From contig JALVEG010000638.1 in assembly GCA_027031145.1 (NCBI GenBank), forward strand, positions 1 through 19,923: a stretch of DNA of 19,923 nt, read 5' to 3'. Position numbers and translations under genes: made by a program. Below the pieces are notes generated by a model. It was not told where the DNA came from. It was given only the letters and a program-made list of their open reading frames with translations, and did not search any database. Each line of letters begins with the position of its first letter. Position 1 is the first letter of the stretch. This DNA is from Saprospiraceae bacterium (GTDB lineage: Bacteria; Bacteroidota; Bacteroidia; Chitinophagales; Saprospiraceae). Positions 14,888 through 19,923 of the stretch are shown here, piece by piece.

Positions 14888-16210
14888 ATGAAACATCTGT
14901 TTTTAATCCCTGTTTTTTTTGTATTTGCATTGAATACTGTTTTGTCTCAACCATTAAATGATAATTGTTCAGGCGCTATAGTTCTCCCTCCTTTGCTTGA
15001 TTATTGTTCAACTCCGGGAGATTTTACCAATGAAGGAGCTACACCAAGTGATTTTGATACTCCGGAGTGTTGGGATACTATTGATAATGATGTTTGGTTT
15101 AAATTCACTGCATTAAAAAAAGCTGTAAATATTATTGTGTTTGGAAAAGGTGCTTTTGGAACCCTCCAAAATCCCATGATCGCACTGTATAAAGATTCGG
15201 AATGTTCAGGAGATCTTGAGTTACTTAAATGCAGCTATGATCAATACTCTTCTAATATAGTTGAATTGAATAAATATGATTTGGTGCAGGGAGAAAAATA
15301 TCTAATCAGAATTGATGGACAGAATGGAGCAACAGGTAATTTCAAGTTTTGTATGAAAAGCTATAACCCAATTCCTGAACCGGGACATGATTGTAGTTCT
15401 GCAACTATTCTTAAAGATACCACTCCTTTTGTAGTTAATTATTTATCAGGACCTGGAGATGATCCTTACGAAACTTCAAATACTTGCATAAATGATGAAA
15501 AAAACAGTACTTGGTTTAAGTGGACTGCCGGAAGTGACGGTAGTATGACATTCACTATTTCACCATTGCAAAATACAGATGACATAGATTTTGCATTGTT
15601 TGAATTGCCGGGAGGACCGGATGATTGTGAAAACAAAACGGTTTTGCGTTGTGATGCTACTTATGGTGGTAATAATTCATCTTGTGGTTCGGATACCGGT
15701 TTGGATATGGAATCTACAGACCTGGAGGAAGACTATAATTGCGATGCGGGGGAAGACGGATTTGTTAAGTTTTTGGATATGCAAAAAGGCAAAACTTATA
15801 CTTTGGTGGTAAATAACTGGTCTGCATCGGGATTAGGATTTTCGATTAAATTCGGAGGGACAGGAACTTTTGATAATACTGTCTCTACGGAAGAGTATTT
15901 TGATGAGGAAATAAATAAAGAAATATATATACCTAATATTTTTACTCCCAACAATGACGGTAATAATGATTATTTTACTGTTTTTAATAAAAGTAATGCC
16001 CTGAAGATCGAAGAAATGATGATATTTGACAGAACGGGTAAACTGATATTTCAAAAATCCGATTTTCCTTTATATACGCAATTTATGGGTTGGGACGGAA
16101 CTATGGACGGGCAACCGGTCAATAACGGAGTATATGTTTATATTATCAAAGTCAAATTTGAAGATGGAGAATATAAGCAATATGCAGGAGATGTAACAAT
16201 ACTGAGATAA
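14888..16210 (+). CDS. Shorter CHU_C (gliding-motility-associated C-terminal domain) surface protein
   Basis: 440 residues from the ATG at 14888. An in-frame TTG at 14864 would add eight residues in front of the signal peptide. The ATG start makes residues 21-326 align with the preceding paralogue without a single gap (QP at 21-22, CWD at 61-63, RIDGQNG at 141-147, NCDAGEDGFVK at 284-294, FGGTG at 322-326), which supports it. By hand count about 60% of residues in 21-326 are identical. After FGGTG a short acidic linker (EEYFDEEINKE) leads directly to the CHU_C domain (IPNIFTPNNDGNND at 348-361, GWDGTMDGQPVNNGVYVY at 401-418, ending YAGDVTILR). The PKD-like and SprB-like modules of the neighbour are absent. 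Likely exported and displayed by the type IX system; function unknown. Confidence 0.92.
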   Translation: MKHLFLIPVFFVFALNTVLSQPLNDNCSGAIVLPPLLDYCSTPGDFTNEGATPSDFDTPECWDTIDNDVWFKFTALKKAVNIIVFGKGAFGTLQNPMIALYKDSECSGDLELLKCSYDQYSSNIVELNKYDLVQGEKYLIRIDGQNGATGNFKFCMKSYNPIPEPGHDCSSATILKDTTPFVVNYLSGPGDDPYETSNTCINDEKNSTWFKWTAGSDGSMTFTISPLQNTDDIDFALFELPGGPDDCENKTVLRCDATYGGNNSSCGSDTGLDMESTDLEEDYNCDAGEDGFVKFLDMQKGKTYTLVVNNWSASGLGFSIKFGGTGTFDNTVSTEEYFDEEINKEIYIPNIFTPNNDGNNDYFTVFNKSNALKIEEMMIFDRTGKLIFQKSDFPLYTQFMGWDGTMDGQPVNNGVYVYIIKVKFEDGEYKQYAGDVTILR

Positions 16211-16378
16211 TGAATGTGTATTTGCATTGAGGGTTGATTCTCTATAGGTTGCCGGGTTTGTCGAGGTATAGGAGTTAGAGGCAAATGGTGGTAAAATCGA
16301 AATGATGAAATATATCCGATACAACTTGATTTTACTGTAATGTATTTGAAACTTTTAAAATTTTCAGGAAGATACGTA

Positions 16379-17032
16379 TTATATATGAAGACTAACTCTA
16401 TGAACTCCGGGAGTATATTTTTTTGCGATAATGGATTTTAAAATATCGTAATACTTTTTTTCCGCTATAAAATCAATATCTCCCAAGTCGATTATTAAAA
16501 TAGGAAAAGAAACAATATTGCGGAAGTACTCAAAATATGAATCCTGTATATTGTAAAGATATTCTCTTGATATGTTTTTTTCAAACTCACGTCCTCTCTT
16601 TTTTATATTTTTTAACAGGATATCGACGTTTCTGTGAAGATAAACCAATAAATCGGGATTAGGAAAATTTTGTTGAAGTGTAGTGAATAGTTGTTGAAAT
16701 AATTTGAATTCTTTTTCATTTAGATTTTTTCTGGCAAATATCAGGGTTTTCATAAAAACATAATCCGAGATACTAAAGTCGCTAAAAAGACTTTGTTGAA
16801 GAATTAGACTATCTTCCATTTGCTTATATCTTTCAGTCATAAAAAACAATTCAACAGTAAAAGCATATCTTTTAGGATTTTCATAAAATAAGGGTAAAAA
16901 AGGATTCTCCTTAAATTCTTCAAGTATCAAACGGCAGTTGTATTCATCATGAACCATTTTGGTAAAAGAAGTTTTACCGGCACCAATATTGCCTTCAACT
17001 GCTATATATCTATATGGGAAATCAATTTTCAT
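16379..17032 (-). CDS. Deoxynucleoside kinase (dAdo/dGuo/dCyd kinase family)
   Basis: Phosphorylates deoxynucleosides for dNTP salvage. Substrate preference cannot be read safely from the sequence; related bacterial enzymes are deoxyadenosine or deoxyguanosine kinases. 217 residues, with the P-loop GNIGAGKT (14-21), the conserved LEEFKENPFL (37-46) and the helix ELFFMTERYKQ (61-71) contacting the substrate. SISDYVF (87-93) is in the place of the usual DRS/DRY segment, and a lid with KKRGREFE (144-151) follows. It is downstream of folK with a gap of only 6 nt on the same strand, an arrangement seen in many Bacteroidota. The C-terminal TPGVHRVSLHI tail is ordinary. Confidence 0.9.
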   Translation of the reverse strand: MKIDFPYRYIAVEGNIGAGKTSFTKMVHDEYNCRLILEEFKENPFLPLFYENPKRYAFTVELFFMTERYKQMEDSLILQQSLFSDFSISDYVFMKTLIFARKNLNEKEFKLFQQLFTTLQQNFPNPDLLVYLHRNVDILLKNIKKRGREFEKNISREYLYNIQDSYFEYFRNIVSFPILIIDLGDIDFIAEKKYYDILKSIIAKKYTPGVHRVSLHI

Positions 17033-17038
17033 TAATAA

Positions 17039-17524
17039 TTAAATTGTATAAAGTCTTATTGCATTAGTATCATCAACCGAATTCAAAAGTTCTTTGATTG
17101 TTTTTTTACTAAACGGATCAGTTATTTCATACGAAATATCACACAAAGGTATTAAAACAAATTTACGTAAATGGAATCTTGGGTGAGGAATTATTAAATT
17201 TTTTTCATATATGTTTTTATTTCCATAAAAAATTATATCAATATCTATCGTTCTTTCTCCCCATCTTTCTATGATTTTTTTTCCTAATTCAAGTTCAATT
17301 TTTTTTAAAATTTTTAATAATTTCCAGGGGGAAAGGTCTGATTCTATTTCAAGGATGCAATTCAAAAATTCATTTTGGTCTTTTTTTCCCCATGGTTCGG
17401 TAATATATTTTTTTGAAATATTAAGAATGCGGATTCCACTATGATTGATTTTTTTTATTGCCAATTCGATATTTTGTATCTTATTTCCTTTGTTGCTTCC
17501 CAGTGATAAATATATCTTTTCCAT
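17039..17524 (-). CDS. folK: 2-amino-4-hydroxy-6-hydroxymethyldihydropteridine pyrophosphokinase (HPPK)
   Basis: Transfers pyrophosphate from ATP to the pterin in folate biosynthesis; its product is used by FolP. 161 residues, normal length. MEKIYLSLGSNKGNK (1-15) is the family N-terminus. Y-x-TEPWGKKDQNEFLNC (40-56) covers the pterin-binding loop. RWGERTIDIDII (87-98) contains the ATP- and magnesium-binding residues, with Asp95 and Asp97, and HPRFHLRKFVLIPL (114-127) is the last signature. It is the first gene of a pair with the deoxynucleoside kinase. Its product pathway feeds the folate cofactor needed by PurH, encoded in the same window but in another transcript. Confidence 0.95.
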   Translation of the reverse strand: MEKIYLSLGSNKGNKIQNIELAIKKINHSGIRILNISKKYITEPWGKKDQNEFLNCILEIESDLSPWKLLKILKKIELELGKKIIERWGERTIDIDIIFYGNKNIYEKNLIIPHPRFHLRKFVLIPLCDISYEITDPFSKKTIKELLNSVDDTNAIRLYTI

Positions 17525-17556
17525 ATCCGGAATAATTATTTACGATATAAATAATA

Positions 17557-17579
17557 AAGAATTGCTTGCCGCAATTCTT
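17557..17579 (-). terminator. Stem-loop after the symporter gene, probable weak terminator
   Basis: A perfect 9-bp inverted repeat AAGAATTGC / GCAATTCTT with a 5-nt loop between the symporter stop (17606) and folK start (17524). On the minus strand it is followed by TATTATTT, an interrupted T-rich stretch, so termination may be partial and folK may receive readthrough. Confidence 0.55.
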
Positions 17580-17605
17580 CAGGTATTATATCAATACTAT
17601 AGGAT

Positions 17606-19204
17606 TTATGTCGTTTTTGTTTTATAAAACTCTTTAATTGCCTTTATGTATCTGTTATATTCTTTTTTGACTTCAGGAGCCATGACCACCAGTCCTATCA
17701 TATTGGGAAATACCATTGCAAATATCATGGCATCCGAAAAATCTACAACAGCTCCAAGACTTGCTGAAGAGCCGATGATGGTAAATATAAGAAATATAAC
17801 TTTATAAGTAAGATCCATCTTCTTTGTCCTGCCAAATAAGAATTTCCATGATTGCAATCCGTAATAAGACCATGATATCATTGTAGAAAAGGCAAATAAA
17901 ACAACTGCTATTGTCAATATATATTTGAATCCCGGAATGGCAGAATTAAACGCTTGTGAAGTAACCATCACACCTTCGGAAGTAGATCCCGGTTGTTGTA
18001 CATAATAACCTGTGATAATAATTACCAAGGCAGTCATTGTACAAATAATTACCGTATCTACAAATGGTCCAACCATTGCAACCAATCCTTCACTTACAGG
18101 AAATCTTGTTTTTACTGCAGAGTGTGCAATGGCAGCGGAACCTACTCCCGCTTCATTGGAAAATACAGCTCTTCTGATACCTTGTACCATAACTCCTATC
18201 ATTCCTCCGGCTATAGCTTTTGAACCGAATGCTTCGGTGAAAATCAAAGATAAAGCACTTCCTATCTTATCATAATTTACCAAAATGATCAAAATGGAAG
18301 CTCCGACATATACGATAGCCATAATAGGAACTATCTTGGAAGTCACACTTCCGATTCTTTTGATCCCGCCGATAATTACCAAAGCGACTAAAAATGCAAC
18401 TACTACACCAAAAGCAAATCCGGCATAACCGGCATTCCAACCTATTATTCCGATAAATTGTTGAGCAGCCTGGTTTGCCTGAAACATATTTCCTCCCCCA
18501 AATGAACCGCCAATGGTCATAATAGCAAAGAAAATAGCGAGAAATTTACCAAAATTAACCCAACCTCTTTTAGCAAATCCTTTTTTCAGGTAATACATCG
18601 GGCCACCGTGTACAGTCCCGTCAGGTTCTATATCCCTGTATTTTACTCCTAATGTACATTCTACAAATTTGGTTGACATTCCAAACAAACCTGCCAATAT
18701 CATCCAGAAAGTAGCTCCCGGACCTCCGATACCGATCGCTATTGCAACTCCGGCAATATTTCCTAATCCAACTGTAGCAGATAATGCAGCTGTTAAAGCC
18801 TGGAAATGGCTTACTTCACCAATATGTTCCTCTATTTTTTCCGTTTTAAGTATATCTCCGTCCTCAGTTCCGATAAGATAGTCATCAGTATGTACAGGAG
18901 TAGCATCTGCATCAATTTCATCAAATGTTCCTCTTGTGACTTTCATCGATAATAAAAAGTCCTTGATATTTACAAACTTAAAATAAAAAGTAAAATAAAT
19001 AGCTCCTAAAATCAGAATTATCAGAATAATCGGCACCTCTACTCCTGGCATCAGTTCAATCGGATAAAAAACTTTACCAACAATAAAATCCGAAACCGGT
19101 TTGAATTTTTCATTAATTCTTTCATCCAATCCTTTTTCCTGTGCAAAAGAAAAGAAGGATGTAAATAAAAACAATATGGAAAAGATAGTTCTTTTGAGTT
19201 TCAT
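17606..19204 (-). CDS. Sodium:alanine/glycine symporter family (AGCS) protein
   Basis: 532 residues, with a multi-spanning hydrophobic profile typical of the AGCS family (Na+-coupled uptake of alanine or glycine). The family core is visible: ALSATVGLGNIAGVAIAIG (140-158), GPGATFWMILAGLFGMSTKF (161-180), YRDIEPDGTVHGGPMYYL (189-206), then GIRRAVFSNEAGVGSAAIAH in the middle, where the conserved Asn and Glu of the transport site lie, and YYGLQSWKFLFG near the C-terminus. The first 21 residues (RTIFSILFLFTSFFSFAQ) resemble a cleavable signal peptide before the first transport helix, and a hydrophilic stretch at about 91-130 precedes the core. It is transcribed alone, divergently from the CvpA-like gene. 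Confidence 0.93.
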   Translation of the reverse strand: MKLKRTIFSILFLFTSFFSFAQEKGLDERINEKFKPVSDFIVGKVFYPIELMPGVEVPIILIILILGAIYFTFYFKFVNIKDFLLSMKVTRGTFDEIDADATPVHTDDYLIGTEDGDILKTEKIEEHIGEVSHFQALTAALSATVGLGNIAGVAIAIGIGGPGATFWMILAGLFGMSTKFVECTLGVKYRDIEPDGTVHGGPMYYLKKGFAKRGWVNFGKFLAIFFAIMTIGGSFGGGNMFQANQAAQQFIGIIGWNAGYAGFAFGVVVAFLVALVIIGGIKRIGSVTSKIVPIMAIVYVGASILIILVNYDKIGSALSLIFTEAFGSKAIAGGMIGVMVQGIRRAVFSNEAGVGSAAIAHSAVKTRFPVSEGLVAMVGPFVDTVIICTMTALVIIITGYYVQQPGSTSEGVMVTSQAFNSAIPGFKYILTIAVVLFAFSTMISWSYYGLQSWKFLFGRTKKMDLTYKVIFLIFTIIGSSASLGAVVDFSDAMIFAMVFPNMIGLVVMAPEVKKEYNRYIKAIKEFYKTKTT

Positions 19205-19372
19205 ATTATGAGTTTTTCATATTTAATCAGCCCGTAAAAATATATTTTATTTTTCATTTTTAATAAAATTTATAGAGTTTTATGTGTTTTTTATCTATTT
19301 TCAAATAATAAATAAAACACTTGAACAATATTTTCTTTTATTTGTAAATTAATTTAATAAATATTTAATATT
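19205..19372. other. Divergent intergenic region symporter / cvpA
   Basis: 168 nt of AT-rich DNA between divergent starts, expected to hold both promoters. I found no clean TTTG/TAnnTTTG pair on either strand and no copy of the palindromic repeat. Confidence 0.5.
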
Positions 19373-19923
19373 ATGTTTATAGATTTGGTTGCAGCTTTAC
19401 TTATACTATATGGCTTTTATATCGGTTACAACAGAGGTATTATAAAAACTGTTTTTGCTGTTTTTTCAATATTGATAGGAGTATTAGCTGCTGTAAAATT
19501 ATCGCCTTTTACAATTGCTTTGCTGGAAAAAATGATAAATATTCATCCCGGTTTGACATTTGTACTTGGTTTTGCTCTGACTTTTATCGTGATATTGATA
19601 GTAATAAGGTTCATTGGTAAAAAACTGGAAGATATTCTGAAATTTGCCCGAATAAATTTTTTGAATAAAATATTAGGAGGAGGAATAATGGCTGTTTTGT
19701 TAATGGTTTTTTACAGTTATGCTTTGTGGGGTATTGATACTCTTCAATTGCTTTCCGACAACAATAAAAATTCTTCTGTTTCTTATGATTATCTTGAGAC
19801 TCTTCCTTCACAAACAGATAAGACATTAGCTAAACTAAAACCTTATTTTGAGGAATTTTGGAATAAAATGGCAGATACCTTTGATCAGATAAAAGAATAT
19901 GAAAAACCTGAAAAAAACAGTTG
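19373..19923 (+). CDS. CvpA family inner membrane protein, C-terminus missing (window edge)
   Basis: An open frame from the ATG at 19373 to the right edge gives 183 residues. Four hydrophobic segments (about 3-20, 28-43, 60-79, 103-121) and the pattern DLVAALLILYGFYIGYNRG then LGGGIMAVLL match the CvpA/colicin V production protein family, a conserved membrane protein whose molecular role is still unclear. From residue about 125 on, a hydrophilic, helical C-terminal tail begins (LETLPSQTDKTLAKLKPYFE, EFWNKM), common in Bacteroidota members. The truncation is due to the window boundary. Confidence 0.88.
   Translation, partial: MFIDLVAALLILYGFYIGYNRGIIKTVFAVFSILIGVLAAVKLSPFTIALLEKMINIHPGLTFVLGFALTFIVILIVIRFIGKKLEDILKFARINFLNKILGGGIMAVLLMVFYSYALWGIDTLQLLSDNNKNSSVSYDYLETLPSQTDKTLAKLKPYFEEFWNKMADTFDQIKEYEKPEKNS

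Noticed and set aside
16211..16378. Searched the gap between the second CHU_C gene and the deoxynucleoside kinase for an RNA gene, repeat or terminator
   Set aside because: The two genes converge, so a terminator is expected, but no clear stem with T-tract, tRNA or repeat copy was found.

Overview
The window looks like a chromosomal segment of an AT-rich member of the Bacteroidota, roughly one third G+C by eye. The signs are: two secreted proteins ending in the gliding-motility-associated (CHU_C / type IX secretion) C-terminal domain; start codons preceded by A-rich stretches rather than Shine-Dalgarno sequences; promoter-like TTTG-N19-23-TAnnTTTG elements; and Bacteroidota-style gene orders (yicC-gmk, coaX-outer membrane protein-TPR protein, folK-deoxynucleoside kinase). 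I saw no phage, insertion sequence with transposase, CRISPR array, rRNA or tRNA.

Layout. 1-2408, minus strand: gmk (cut by the left edge), yicC and trxB. 2409-2764: a divergent intergenic region with two degenerate palindromic repeats. 2765-3352, plus: bifunctional-nuclease-domain protein with a UVR motif. 3425-6511, minus: secreted subtilisin-like protease, rhomboid protease and a charged protein of unknown function. 6785-12436, plus: tdk-purH-coaX-outer membrane protein, then a TPR protein with its own likely promoter and a strong terminator. 12646-16210, plus: two tandem paralogous CHU_C-domain surface proteins. 16379-19204, minus: deoxynucleoside kinase, folK and an AGCS-type sodium:amino-acid symporter. 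19373-end, plus: a CvpA-family membrane protein cut by the right edge.

Most genes are housekeeping: nucleotide synthesis and salvage (gmk, tdk, purH, dNK), cofactors (folK, coaX), redox (trxB) and RNA turnover (yicC). The rest serve the envelope or surface: the two CHU_C proteins, the barrel and TPR proteins, the two proteases, the symporter and CvpA.

The strongest signal not explained by genes is a dispersed family of about 77-bp imperfect palindromes. Three copies are good (398-475, 6554-6630, 14767-14843) and two are degenerate (2469-2550, 2609-2670). All five lie in intergenic DNA, have the same orientation on the plus strand whatever the direction of neighbouring genes, and largely keep self-complementarity although the outer arms differ between copies. 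They share an A6/T6 core stem and the same asymmetric mismatches between the arms. This looks like a small non-autonomous, structure-based mobile repeat (REP/MITE-like) or a conserved nucleic-acid structural element. I cannot name a known family for it.
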